Source of the DNA: Branchiostoma lanceolatum
Lineage: Eukaryota > Chordata > Leptocardii > Amphioxiformes > Branchiostomatidae
Assembly: GCF_035083965.1 (NCBI RefSeq)
Contig: NC_089725.1
Span: 27,475,925 to 27,539,924 of the forward strand
DNA length: 64,000 nt
Direction: 5' to 3'
In this document: piece after piece, positions 24,301-35,698 of the stretch
Layout: every line of letters begins with the position of its first letter
Position numbering within the stretch: the first letter of the stretch is position 1
Position numbers and translations under genes: made by a program
The notes under the pieces: model-generated
Databases searched by the model: none
Told to the model about the DNA's origin: nothing
Seen by the model: the letters and a program-made list of their open reading frames with translations, nothing else

Positions 24301-27300
24301 AGAGCACTTAAACTACATATAGCATGAGTGAAATGTTGAAGTAGGTTTTGTCATGTCAGTACATGTATATTGGTGTCCTTACATGATCTGCAAATTGTGC
24401 TTGCAAAAAAAATCAAGTTTATTTCACCAAGAAAGGTTGACGAGAATAATGATGGCATGTGTGTTGTCCATGTGCCCTAATCATATTGTTTTTGCTTGTG
24501 AAAAGACCACAGCTCCATTAAACTAATTTAAAGACAAAAAGATATTCTTAAAATGTGCGGATGTCAAAAACCTTTTAATTGAAATTGTCATGAAGCAGTT
24601 ACTGTTGTTAGTTGCTGGCATTGGGGAAACAACATGCAAATAGTCCAGGGAAAAATATATTCTTATCAGCACAGTACATTACATGTGCAAAAATGTATGT
24701 CTAATCGGGTACGTAACCATCTGATCAGTAGCTATTGTACTTATATCGTTAGTGCCCCCTTGCTGAACATACTGTTCTATATATATCGCATGCATTATTA
24801 ATGTTAAAAGATTGGTGTTTGATAGAATAAGAGTAATTAATTCTTGGCTCTGAACGGCTAAATGTGCTGGCTGAATGAAAGGATGAGTACGCAATTTATC
24901 CCCAATCGACCCTTCCCGGCATCAAGGCGGGCTGCTATGGCCCCACAGTGCACGTGACTCCTCATTTAGTATATGTCCTTGCCATATGGCGCATATAATG
25001 TGGGTAATTGATAGGGGGACCGGGCCTTTTTGGAGAATGGTTTGATTTTAAGGTTGTGTACTGATACACCTCTACAGTTGTTTAGCTGAACCTCCATTGC
25101 ACTTGTACTTCTACCTGTATCTGAACAAACTAAAACACTAGTGGACACCATTTGTTTAGAGTAATTAGACTAAAAGATATCATAGGTAAACCAGGGGTTT
25201 TTCCAGAAAAATTTAACAAGAGGGAGCATACACAGGCGAGGGAGCGAATTCTATGTATTCATGGAAGAATCAATCACTGAGTGAAGGCTGTATGCTGGAG
25301 ATTAAGCTAAAATCTGAATTCAACAAGGGGGCGCTGGGCTGAAACAAGAGGGTGCAGCGCCCCTCTTTCCTGATTTAGATGAACCCCTGGGTAAACCATG
25401 TGTCCTTGACAATCTTTCACTTGAGAATTTAGAAGTCTTGTAAAGCTTTTTTTTAAAAATTAGAATATGTAAATCCTCATGCAGTGACTATTTGCCACTA
25501 CAAAAGACAGTTGGCTACATGTATGATTTACAATCACTTGACCAAACTCTATTAAGCTCTGGACCTGTAGCTAAACCACCCTACCTGTCCCTGAAAATTG
25601 TTTGGTAGGAACAGATCCCTTCATTTATGCCACTCTGGCTACGGTACTAAAAGGCTGGCCTAAAAATAGAGCGGCGTAGTTGAAAATTGGATGTATTGAT
25701 TTTGTATTTTATGCTGGGCAAATAGTGTCAGGACCCAGCACCTGCTGGGATCAGGGGTAGTTAAACCTCTGCAAACAGGGAGGGGTTACAGTTACTGAAT
25801 TGTTTCCCCTATTTGACCCTTATTCCTATATATGTAGATGTGGCTATGTTCTCTTTCTTGATCTGTTGATTTTATTATCACCCAATGAAAATACAATAAG
25901 TTATGGATTTTGATTGAAACCAGTAAAATTGTAGACAGGGTATGTCTTAGTATTTTGGCATGGCCACACCCTTGGTCAAGCCTCTGAATATTAAAAGACA
26001 TCTCAAAAAAATGTTGACATTCAATTCAAACAGCTGCCTGGCTTGTGAATTATTTTTGTATTTTATGTATGTACAGTTTGGTCCCTATAGCCATGTTATT
26101 GGGTGAAAATCTCCCGGCCTGGCCTGTTCATTTGTGAAGTGCTCTCCTGCAATCGATGAGACATTGACATACCTAACAATGACCATTCAGAGAGAATCCA
26201 TCTTCTTTGGATGTTCACAGCCTGGCAGCCTTTTTGATGATAGCAGAGCTCTGTTAGGAGAAGGCCGTCCCTTTGTTTGTATTCTCTAGCATCTAGAGAG
26301 TCAAACGAACATAAAGAGTGAATATCAAATGCTGTTGAATTGGCACAGGTTGTTAATGGGGATGTTTGTCTATTCGTGGATTGAAAGGCTTTTCTCTGCA
26401 TACTTGCTCTGGTGCAGGTAACAAATGCAAAATAACCTGCAACACACAAATCACACCTACACTGTGCTATTATAGAATCTGTGGATCAAGCTGGTAACTA
26501 CAAGTACAACTGCATGTATTAACCATATTTCAAAGCTTTATGTAGTATTCCACAGATAGTAACATTATCAGCTCAGAAATCAATACAAATCTGCATATAT
26601 TTGATTCATGTACCCAGTACATGGTGTAGTGAAGGTTGGGTATAAGTACAAAAAAGAAATACAGTACCTGCACAGCTCCATTTTTACCCGGGGGCACTAA
26701 CCTGCATAAGCAGGTGGTATGTCAACCCCTGGTATGCAAAGTACACTAAGCAACATACATGTGTTTTGTAGCTTAAGGGAGCCAGTAAATCATATTCCCA
26801 TTGCCTATGCTTTCTGTACTGACAAATGTCGTCATACCTTTTTACTCCAACCTGAAACCTGATGCAAAGAAGCTGTCGCTTTAGAGTAGAAAACCCAGAT
26901 ATGCCATCTGCTTACTTGAATGGCAAAACAGTGTTTGTTTAAAATGGTTGGATTAGTTTTCCAACCACTCTGCTTATCACCTGCATGTAGATATAGAGAC
27001 TGGAACCTTATCTCTTATGGCTGGAGGAATTGGGGATACTGACCCTTCCGTGGTGAAAAATCAACAATGATTTAGTTGAGATAAAACAACCACGGTTACA
27101 TGTACATGTGGGTCGACTGATGCCGCTCAGATTCATTTTCTTGAGATGAAGAAAAAGAAAGCTGAAGAAAGGGCTTTGGTGGTAGAGCCTGCCATGACTA
27201 CAGAGCACAAATTTGTAATTCGCGGCCTCTGGGGTTTACTATGTTTCTCCGCTGTAATTACTGCAAGCGTTGATTAATCTTGTTTTTCGTCTCTTCCCAG

Positions 27301-30300
27301 ATTGCTACCAACCTCTTCAGACCGTTACCGCCTGCTGAGAATGCCGAATTTGATCCGGATGAAGATGAGCCGACCTTTGAAGCCTCCTGGCCTCATCTAC
27401 AGGTACGATTGCACAGACCTATTTGCAAGAAAACAGTTACTCAAGCAACTGGATGAATTTTAGAAATGGTCAGACGTTTCAGGTAGCATCCAAGTTACCT
27501 TTAGTCAGTGACTGGTGAAAGGTAGTGTCAAAATGTCAGTCACTGACAAAGGGTAGTGAAACGTCTGACCATTTCATAGATTTATTCATACTGTCAGATC
27601 TAAAGAAAAGCACTTTTCAACTCAGACAAAATTGAATCAGCTTAGAGATGCGCGTTTTGTGGCAGAGACTGTCATTCTCATATAGGACTGATGCTGTAGG
27701 GTTGATGTGAATTAGGATTGAATGAATTAGGACCATGGTCAATATTGACAGACAGATACCATATATATTCACACACAGGGAACATATTGAATGCTGACTT
27801 TCTTACTGATGTTGTACAGTCACACTTGCACTAGTGACCACTTCTACATACTTTTGATGGTCCCTTAGATGATTTTCCCCATTATCCCAACCATTGAGAA
27901 TCCTGTCTACAGTGGCCACCTGTCCACTGTGACCCCTGGCCAGTATAGACAGGTTTGGTTGTACAGTCAAAACTGCCCAAGAAGGCCACTCAGGGGACCA
28001 ATTAAGTCTAGCTAGTCTATGTGGACAGGTGGTCACTATCGACTGGATTCTTAATGCTTGTGTCAATAGGAAAAATAATGTAAGACCACTAAAAAATGGT
28101 CACACTGACCAGGTGGTCCACATGTAGAGATGGTCACTTGTACAGGTTTGACTGTATTTAGTGTTTGTGGCCATTACATTAGCATTCTCCAGAAGATTTT
28201 GCAGGTGAAAAATGGAAGAAAGGCATACCTGCGTTTTTGTAGGGATGATACAGACTGGAAATTTCAATGTGTGCACTGCTGACCTCTCACATTGTTCATG
28301 TGCATGTCATGGTGATCTGTTTGTTTTCTTTACAGATTGTGTACGAAATCGTTCTGCGGTTTCTGGAGGCCCCAGAATTCCAGCCTACTATTGCAAAGAA
28401 GTACGTCGACCAGAGGTTCGTCATGCAGGTAAGTTTGGAGAAGTGCTGATGAACAGTTACGGTGGCAGTTCAATGAAGATTTCACACGACCCTTTTCCAG
28501 TTATTGTAGGAGTTTGAACTCTCACCTTAATTTTTCGATAAAGGAAGAGAAACAAAACTTGATGCGCTTATTAGTTTTTTGATACCCAATGGCTGTATCA
28601 ACTTTCGTCTCTCTCCCTTTATGGAAAATTAGTCTACAAAAAAACATTGATACCCATAACACATATTCAGGACCCTTACAATCTCTGAATTTAGCTGGCT
28701 GCACTATTACGCCTCATTCCACCCTATCAGGTGTAAAAGAGAAACCACTGGCAGTTGACTGAGTTGAGAAATGAAAATCGACATGTGACCTATAGAGACA
28801 CGTATTGTCATACATGTAGAATATCCTGTAATAACCAGAAGTGGGTCATATGATATCTTTTATTAAACTGCCCTCCTAGTCCAAATTGCAGTCGGTGTGG
28901 TTTGATTTCCATGTCCAATTTGAAACCCAGTACACAGTGGAATTTTCTGTTGCTCTGTCAAGCTCTACATGTTCTGTTGTTCTTACTATGCTATTCCCTC
29001 TATTCCCGACAGCTGCTAGAATTGTTCGATAGTGAGGACCCCCGGGAAAGAGACCTACTGAAGACAATGCTCCACAGAATATATGGAAAGTTCCTTGGGC
29101 TGAGAGCATTCATCAGGAAACAGATCAACCACATCTTCCTGAAGTAAGATCTCGTCTTGGAATTTCTTAGAAGACATCAACATTTCTTAGGATGTTTAAG
29201 ATCTTTTTCTGTATCTATATAGCCAGTATAACAGCCCTTCGGCGTAACACGCTAGCTGCACAGCCATCCGGCATGGCAGTAGCTGGTTATATCACACTAC
29301 ACAACCTGTCACACCTAGCCTTTGCACATCTGACTGCAAGCATTGTCTAAAGCCATCTAATGAGGATGTACCCCCACAGTACTTGAAGGCAATGAGTTCC
29401 ACTCTACGATAGTTCTAGGAAAAAACCCCAGATTGAACACTTCAATTCTGGGATGATTGCGCTGGTATTTGAAGGCATGACTATTTCTTTTTCATTTCTG
29501 AGCTGGTATTACAGTAGGACTAGGATTTTGTAAGACTTTAATGCTGACAAAGCATTTTTTTCCCTGCAGGTTCATATATGAAACAGAGCACTTCAATGGC
29601 ATTGGGGAGTTGTTAGAAATACTTGGAAGGTAAGACGAACTTTGAACCTCCTTCTTCTTCTTGTGTTTCATGCTGTCTTTCAAGCTTTTATGTGTTGTTT
29701 CATATTTCGATACTGATGCCTTTTATTTTCTACTTTATGTGAGTTGATGATTTTGTATACCTTTTATAACATGGATTAAAAGCTTTTTTGTAGCCCAAGG
29801 GTTGAATTGTACTGCTGCTTTGTTATTCAAGAGATTTGGCTACACATTATTACACAACTTTGAAAATACATGAGTTACAAATACACACCATATACAGTCA
29901 AAATTTGTTTCATTTAAAACCTATCTAAATCTGAGTGGAGATTACTTTCAAGCTTGGTTCAAGTGGGAGCTTGACCAAAGTAAGGTAAGTTAACTTGCCT
30001 TGGTGAGCAGCAAGTCAATTTGATTTGACTTAAGCTTTTTTTTCCTTCTCCTTTCAGCATCATCAATGGGTTTGCATTACCTCTGAAGGCAGAACACAAG
30101 CAGTTCCTGATCAAGGTGCTCATCCCCCTGCACAAGGCAAAGAGTCTGGCCCAGTATCATGCACAGGTAGGTACAGCAGTGTTTTACTTTAGGTTAGTAG
30201 GCTCAACATGTACAGCTTGTTGCAGCAACAGACTTTGAAGGATTGTAGAGGTGTTTCTCAGGAGGCTCTTGGCCGTAGCGTTCTTTTGAACCTACTCTTG

Positions 30301-33300
30301 AATTGTTTATTTATTTGTGTTGGACATACAACCCATATCAACAAACACCGAAATAAACAGAATCGTTTCTGTGTTTTTATCCGTGTGGGTAATGGGATAT
30401 AAATAGCAGGTCAACAATGCTTCGTGTTATGTTGTGTTTGTTGTCGTGCTGCTACTCTGTCAACACTTGCAGCTTAGTCCAGTATAATGTTAAGACCACC
30501 AGACAAGTGTCGTCTAAGGTAATGTGTGTAGAGATAAGGGGCATCTTTCAGTTCAGCTGCTAACCGTGTTTCGTAGCCCTTTGTCGGTAATGTTTACTAC
30601 ATAGTCTTGTTTCATTTCACCTCAAAGTCTTTTATTTATAATGAACAGCTACAACGCTTAACGAGGAAAGTATCATTTCTGACCCCAGGGCACCCGAAAT
30701 GGTCTCTGTTAGCGCACCGTTTACACTGAACTCCTGTACCTTTTTGTGCTAATTGCTTGGAGAAGGGTAGAAGAATGTAAGTGGCAAACAAGCTCCTGGC
30801 CCAGTTTCAAGTTTGGCTGAAGGTTTGTGGTTTCAGTTGGCAGAGGGTCATGGGGGTTAGACCTTGCCAGACATTGAAATCACAAACAGAGATTGACAAA
30901 AGATTCCAAGAACTTGCAGGAATCTCCGGCCTCTGTTGGAGTGTATAAAAAGACCTGCTGCCAAAACCTTGCCTCTTAGATGCATTTATGAAGGTTAGAC
31001 ATCCAGGTAAACAATATATAAAGACAATTCAAACAAAATTGGATACAATTTTGAGATTTACCTCATCTTAGAGTTTGCAGAGTTCCTTGAATGCATTAAA
31101 AATCATGTTTTACAAAAGGTTCTCAGCTATTCATGTGCATTGAACCTTTTATCTTCTGACACAGCTAATAAGTTTCTGATTGTTGCAGCTGGTTCACCTG
31201 TTTTTGTTTCATCCCCCAGCTGGCTTACTGCGTGGTTCAGTTTCTGGAAAAGGACGCCACTTTAACGGAGCCTGTCGTAATGGGCTTGCTCAAGTTCTGG
31301 CCCAAGACGTGTAGTCAGAAGGAGGTGAGCAGATTAAGAAGTTGTCCTTAATACGTTGATGAAAGTTAGACATCCAGGTAGTAAGATACGCCAAAAATAA
31401 AATTTTGAAACAGGCAAAATTGACTGTTTCAAAATTTTATCCAGTTGCTTGAGTAATTATTTTTGGCGTAAGTTGTCCTTAATGTCATGCCAGGGCTCAA
31501 AATACCACCTGCATGTCATATACAGGTTAGGCAGGTATTTCTGATGTCGACATGCACCTGTAACCTGTAACAGTCCAGAATAGCATCCTGTTACACAATA
31601 GTTACAATACAGTTACAAGACATTGATGGCACCGTGTCCACATTCAATACATTGTTTTTTATGTATATATGTATATGCATGTGGACTAAAAGGGACAGAA
31701 AATGAATATGCGGGTCAAATTCATGTGATGTAGATGATTTGTATTGATACCTGTAGGTATACAGAAAGAAAGTATTTTAAGCCCTGAACATGTTACCAAG
31801 ACAAGGTGCTCTTGGTCCCAGTTTTTCACTGTCATTGTTATGTACAGACTGTCTTATTTGTACCAGTGACCACATCTGCACCTTTGTACAAGAACCACCT
31901 GACCACATGTTGGTGGTCCCTGTAGCCTCCATGATCTATTGGACAGTGATGGCTATTTTTTTCCCTTCAAGTCCTTTGGTGGTCACTTTGATGGTCACTT
32001 TGGACAGGATTGAATGTACTGTATATGTATAACTGACACTTTCTGTGCTTGACAGGTGATGTTCCTAGGAGAGATAGAGGAAATCCTGGACGTGATTGAA
32101 CCCTCACAGTTTGTTAGGATACAGGAGCCACTGTTCAAGCAGATGTCCAAGTGTGTGTCCAGTCCTCACTTCCAGGTAAGAACAAATTTGCATGTTGTAA
32201 CAGTTACTGTGAATCTTAAAACTTTCACTGTGGTTGTGTTTTTGCGGTGACAAGAATTCATGACACTGAATATCTATTTCCAATGTATTACTACTGTGCT
32301 ACAGAATTGTTTTAACTGCAAATTTAAAACACTGAGAAAACCCCCTTCCCCCCCTTCCATGAAGTAAAACCCACTGTGAAAGCAATTTATTTTTATAGTT
32401 GTAGGATTTGGTTTAAGACATAGCAGCTCTAAAAGTATCCCCTTGTAAGGAAACGGTGGTATGGTGACACTGTTGAATCCTATTTTTTAAAAATCAAAAT
32501 AGTTTGCTTTCATAATCAAGGTGTTTCTCTACCCCACAGGTTGCAGAGAGAGCGCTGTACTTCTGGAACAACGAGTATGTGATGAGTTTAATCGAGGAAA
32601 ACTCCCCTGTCATCCTGCCCATCATGTTTTCATGCCTTTATCGCATCTCCAAGGATCACTGGAACCAGTGAGTACCTTTTGTTGCATTCTGTAGGGTTCT
32701 AGTCTCTTGAAGTAGACATGAATATTGAGATATACAAGACTCGTGGCACCATCTTGTATGTATTTTTGGGAGTTGTGGCTTTGTGCTGTCATGGAAGCCA
32801 TAAAAGATAGCATTTATTTACCTTGCCTAGAAGGTCATGAAATCTTATCGCAAATCAGGACAAAGTACACACAAAAGAATTATAAACTTGTATTCAAGTG
32901 TAATACTTTTACACTTGAAGGGGGCTAGTCCACTGCTATTTATTACTAATACATTGTGTGGCCCAAGGGCTATTGAAGCAGAAATGGACACCGCCCCATG
33001 CACCATCTGATGCGGGAAGGGCTAAATAACTTGAATTTGATAAGATATAATGTAATAAAAAGGGGTGAAGTCATATGCTATAACCATGACATTGTTCATC
33101 TATCAACAGTCATCATTTAAAACTTCTTTTGTTTCTTATCTCAGGACCATCGTGGCTCTTGTCTACAACGTGCTCAAGACTTTTATGGAGATGAACAGCA
33201 AGTTATTTGACGAGCTGACAGCAAGTTACAAGGCAGACAGACAAAAGTGAGTATGCATTCAGTGATGCACCTTTTGACGTCCTGTGTTTGAGGAAAGCCT

Positions 33301-33753
33301 CGAGCACGTAAAAGAACCCACCACACATATAGAAAAGAGTCAATGGTCCTTTCCAGTGTGAGTGGATCAAATAAATTTGTTCGGATAAGCAGCTTGTACT
33401 GTTCAGTACAAACCTGGTGTTTGTTTGCCATGAGGTAGTTTACCGGGAATGCAATACAAACAAACTCTTGTTCAGAACCATTCTTCTCCAATTCTCCTCG
33501 TCACATTGCAGCCACCAAGCCATGATTGTGATGCTAACAGTTGTAAACCTTTGTTCTGTACAGGGAGAAGAAAAAGGAGAAGGAGAGAGAAGAGCTGTGG
33601 AAGAATCTGGAAAAGCTTGAAATCGGCAGCACAGCAAACAGCAAGACAGTCAAAGCTGTCCCTCCCATGTCTCCAAATAGTGCTCCCCCTGGAGACGGGG
33701 GTGCGAACTACAGTCCGTATTCACCAACAGCGCATAGACTTATGGCCAAATAG
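12318..33753 (+). CDS. PPP2R5: PP2A B56 regulatory subunit, cassette 1 (exons 1-12), 495 aa
   Basis: Exons: 12318-12468, 19981-20177, 27301-27402, 28336-28428, 29013-29143, 29570-29629, 30058-30166, 31220-31324, 32056-32175, 32540-32667, 33145-33246, 33564-33753. All borders are GT-AG and phases are consistent (1488 nt). Exon 1 encodes a basic N-terminus with [16 protein letters not shown] and LVPLPQLK, typical of the B56 alpha/beta/epsilon clade. The rest is the HEAT-like core: [80 protein letters not shown] and [13 protein letters not shown]. The HRIYGK...R..IRK segment carries the known LxxIxE-motif pocket residues. B56 subunits direct the PP2A catalytic dimer to substrates. Exons 2-4 depart from vertebrate sequences more than cassette 2 does (for example [15 protein letters not shown]). 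The protein ends [14 protein letters not shown]. Confidence 0.92.
13858..13959. repeat. Perfect 51-bp tandem duplication
   Basis: The units 13858-13908 and 13909-13959 are identical at every position. Because 51 is a multiple of three, the duplication makes a repeated peptide in several frames, but it lies within an intron and is unlikely to be coding. Confidence 0.9.
15129..16028. mobile_element. Foldback element carrying promoter-like motifs
   Basis: The termini GCATATCTGTATAGCCCA (15129) and its complement TGGGCTATACAGATATGC (ending 16028) are inverted. Sub-terminal CCCCGAACT...TACGA motifs recur at both ends. The left end is preceded by TACAGTAGATTCC, a form seen in pogo-like Tc1/mariner relatives. 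The interior has no transposase. At 15453-15557 it holds TCACGTGA, two CCAATC boxes (15475, 15506), a TGACGTAG half-CRE and AAGATGGCCGCC. Confidence 0.6.
18207..18530. repeat. Diverged tandem duplication, unit about 167 bp
   Basis: GTGAGAAAGATGCAT starts at 18207 and again at 18374. In both units it is followed by AAATTAGAG, GATAATCTAT, GTGGTCTTGTGTAGA and TTTTCTAGC in the same order. The copies have small insertions and substitutions, so the duplication is old. Confidence 0.75.
20290..20415. repeat. Dispersed intronic repeat, reverse orientation
   Basis: AAAACCACCGCAGAAG followed by TTACAGTA is the reverse complement of the TACTGTAAAT...GCGGTGGTTTTAT head shared with copies at 2862, 8230, 32195 and 42615. 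Confidence 0.5.
20557..20835 (+). repeat. tRNA-derived SINE
   Basis: The head has an A box TGGCTCAGCTGG (20567-20578) and a B box GGTTCAAGTCC (20631-20641), the internal RNA polymerase III promoter of a tRNA. It is followed by a non-tRNA body with AGCTAGCAACCCCTCCCTGT and AAGGAAACTTGCTGCCCTAC. The same body recurs at 58628-58735. The A-to-B spacing is longer than in a tRNA, consistent with a SINE. Confidence 0.75.
21351..22213 (+). mobile_element. Retro-type element with hammerhead-like core, split by a nested insertion
   Basis: The left part CGTTGATGTAGGTTAGACAG leads to CCAGGTAGTAAGATACGCC and then CACTGACGAAAGACAGCGGA with TGCTGTCT. The right part resumes at 22182 with TGTCTGACTGTTTC and AAAATTTTATCCAGTTG. 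The two parts are continuous in relatives elsewhere in the window. The core follows the hammerhead pattern CUGANGA plus a fully paired stem II (AGACAG/CTGTCT). The GAAA segment is missing where the second element inserted. Confidence 0.65.
21448..22181. mobile_element. Nested DNA transposon fragment inside another element
   Basis: The ends CAGGCCTCGAAATTAAC and GTTAATTTCGAGGCCTG are exact inverted repeats of 17 nt. TGTCT occurs directly before and after. Repeated TGTCCCGAA motifs lie inside both ends. The 734-bp interior contains no long open frame and carries CAAGATGGCCGG. The CAGG start resembles hAT termini, but the apparent duplication is only 5 bp, so the superfamily is open. Confidence 0.75.
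23789..24276. mobile_element. hAT-like non-autonomous element
   Basis: CAGGGTGCAAAATAC at the left and GTATTTTGCACCCTG at the right are exact inverted termini. TGAAGC lies directly outside both ends. Repeated GGTTGCAC/GTTGCAAC motifs fill both sides. There is no transposase frame. Confidence 0.7.
25192..25389. mobile_element. Short hAT-like MITE with 7-bp target duplication
   Basis: The 198-bp element begins CAGGGGTTT and ends GAACCCCTG. GGTAAAC is duplicated exactly at 25185-25191 and 25390-25396. There is no coding content. Confidence 0.7.
27434..27590. mobile_element. Retro-type repeat with two hammerhead-like cores in opposite orientation
   Basis: The left part read on the minus strand gives CACTGACTAAAGGTAACTTG then GATGCTACCTGAAACGTC and TGAC. 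The right part on the plus strand gives CACTGACAAAGGGTAGTGAA then ACGTCTGACC. The segment opens with ACTCAAGCAACTGGAT, the family arm. It is one of about seven relatives in the window, in the intron after exon 3 of cassette 1. Confidence 0.6.
27817..27961. mobile_element. Tc1-like short element, left member of an abutting pair
   Basis: The element starts CAGTCACACTTGCA after TA (27815-27816). It ends ACAGGTTTGGTTG before TA (27962-27963), which is also the left TA of the next copy. Ends are diverged but follow the CAGTCAAACCTG family. Confidence 0.6.
27964..28154. mobile_element. Tc1-like short element, right member of an abutting pair
   Basis: CAGTCAAAACTGCCC after TA and ACAGGTTTGACTG before TA (28155-28156) are inverted termini. 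The 191-bp body resembles the truncated copy at 59287 (GTGGACAGGTGGTCACTAT) and the ends of the 1.3-kb element at 1066. Confidence 0.75.
31353..31469 (+). mobile_element. Retro-type element, full copy with 14-bp target-site duplication
   Basis: AAGTTGTCCTTAAT is repeated exactly at 31339-31352 and 31470-31483. The insert starts ACGTTGATGAAAGTTAGACA and ends AATTATTTTTGGCGT, defining both ends of the family. Its centre is a foldback of GTTTCAAAATTTTATCC with its complement and lacks the hammerhead-like core seen in longer copies. Confidence 0.8.
31491..31786. mobile_element. hAT-like non-autonomous element
   Basis: CAGGGCTCAAAATAC at the left and GTATTTTAAGCCCTG at the right are imperfect inverted termini. 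No clear target duplication was found. The interior holds repeats of CACCTG/CAGGT and no open frame. Confidence 0.55.
32195..32385. repeat. Dispersed intronic repeat (GTGGTTGTGTTTTTGCGGT)
   Basis: It matches the family at 2862, including ATTACTACTGTGCTACAGAAT and the later AAACCCCCTTCCC tail. It starts close to the end of exon 9 (32175) of cassette 1. Confidence 0.5.
32920..33045 (+). repeat. SINE 3' body fragment
   Basis: GGCTAGTCCACTGCTAT and GTGGCCCAAGGGCTAT recur in the SINE at 47335-47600 and, more diverged, at 48362. The tRNA-like head is absent here. A further SINE-body piece, GAGCACGTAAAAGAACCCAC, lies at 33300-33320. Confidence 0.5.
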
Positions 33754-35322
33754 ACTTTAAGTGTGACCCTGATGTTTTCAGTAGCAAACCCATGTACTGT
33801 GAAATCATGAATGATTGTCTTTTGGGAAGGCTAGTGTCAGAAGGGGCTTACATAGAACAGTAGACATTGCAATTTTTGGGAGGACAAGGAGTATTTGATG
33901 TTGATAAAAAATTTTGATACTTACATCTATGTAGTGTTGTACTTAGTGACAATGCACTTTCTGGTATTAAGTATCTATATTTCCCAGAGCCATTTGTTCA
34001 TGGCAGTTTATTTGGACCATGGTTGTGACAGTCTCACAGTGGTTAAACTGTGGCCCAGTCTAGTTCCTTTGTAAGATCCCCGTAAAGTGTCAGTACATGT
34101 AAGATATGTACAAAATATGTTAGGTGTTCAGGTATATATATATATAGGGCATAGGCCAGAATGTGGCATGCTTTTGAATTCAACCTTGTAGTGTTGGTGG
34201 GTAGTGGTGCATCGGGTAATCTCCAGTGATAAACTGTTTGGTACAATTTTGATTGTGTAAATTCTGCTTATCACTGTACAGGCACTTTAGATAAGACTGT
34301 TAAACAGAAATGTAGCTACACCGGAAGTACTTATCTCAATTTCTCTCAGTGCTTACTCTCAGAATCTCTCCACCTTTAACTTCTCTTGCTTGAAAATAGG
34401 CATCGTGGGGTCACAATGACCAGATGTTTGTATTAAGTGGTTTAATCACACAAAGCCCTTCGTATTTTACTAGGAATTACTCAACAGTGTTGACCTAAGG
34501 AACGTTTGATGGGACTGATTCTGAGAGCTCACTTTGTAAATATGTCTTAACCACAATTTGAATTGTTTCCCCCAAGAGCTGTCATGTGGACATTTTGTAA
34601 TGTAGAATCCGTGTAAAAAAAAAGAAAAGTCATCACTGTACAGTTTTCTGTGGTCAATAGCACAGAGATAGATGCTACCTTGTTCTTCTGCTGTTTAGAC
34701 TATCATTCTAGTGGTGGAGTTTAATTTAAAAAGTGGAAAAAAATTAAGAAAAAAAGAGAGAAAATTCATTCAGTGTCTGCTTTATGTTGTAGTTTTCAGT
34801 CTACTGTATGTTGTTGCCTTAAAAAGCAGAGTAGAAAGTTTGTAACTTTTGCATCAGTGAAGTCAGCCTACCCATGGAGTGCAGGTACCTTCAACAATCC
34901 CCAATAATATGTTATTGTTCTCAATGCTATTTATTTTGGATCCTGATGTTTGTCATTATCAGCATTGTGATGGGGTTTAATAGTAGGTTTGGTGCCCTTT
35001 TGTTTACATGTCAGAAACATAACACAGGTACTTCATGCATATGCCGCCAACTTTTTCAAAACCATATGATGGCTATTAAAAAGAATATATTAAACATTTG
35101 TCTCTTGATGTAAGCCTCGTGTTTGCCTGCTGTTGATGTTTTGTGGTACATTTTATTGTCTTTCTGTTCATATGACATCCATGTTACTGGTAGTGTTCTA
35201 TTGCAGTGAGAGGAAGCATACAATCTTTACTACATACACATCCGCCACAGCACCACTTGTCTTTGCCTACCTGAGCACTGACCCCATATACATTATGTAC
35301 TTTGTGATTTGACACAAATGTA

Positions 35323-35530
35323 ATGTCTACTAACATAAGTTGGCCAGGACTGGTCACATAATGATATATCTGCCACCCTGAAAAAATATGTCTAAAGAGA
35401 TCTCCAATGCTACATATACACACTCCAGTATAAAGCACTCCTGCAAATCTAAACTCGGCATACCTGGGGCGTTGCTGTACTAGAGATCTCTCAAACACAC
35501 TTTTTCAAACTGGCAAATATATGGTAATTC
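35323..35530. repeat. Dispersed repeat, copy 1 of 3
   Basis: Ordered blocks CCACCCTGA, GAGATCTCCA, CAAATCTAAACT and GAGATCTCTCAAACACACT recur at 44715-44945 and 49238-49445. Each copy is about 200 bp. The ends are not resolved. Confidence 0.5.
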
Positions 35531-35601
35531 AGTGGATAGGAGGATACATAATATATAGAGCCAGATATAGGAAATTCAGTGGATAAGAGGTTACATACAC
35601 C

Positions 35602-35698
35602 TACTCTCCAAGCAGAGGTTAGTGGAGAAGATCGTGACCTTTTTATCCTCTGCCCCTTTTTTCGTCGGCCATCTCCACTAATCTCTGCTTGGAGAGTA
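35602..35698. mobile_element. Short foldback element, same termini as 44004-44147
   Basis: TACTCTCCAAGCAGAG and CTCTGCTTGGAGAGTA are exact inverted ends, continuing into TTAGTGGAGA and its complement. The 9-nt flanks ACATACACC and ACATACATT agree at seven positions, suggesting a decayed 9-bp target duplication. Confidence 0.7.

Larger units (their letters stand above)
20178..27300. other. Second intron of B56 cassette 1
   Basis: This 7.1-kb intron contains a SINE (20557), a retro-type element interrupted by a nested transposon (21351-22213), two hAT-like elements (23789-24276 and 25192-25389) and otherwise unique AT-rich DNA. No additional exon was recognised. Confidence 0.6.
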
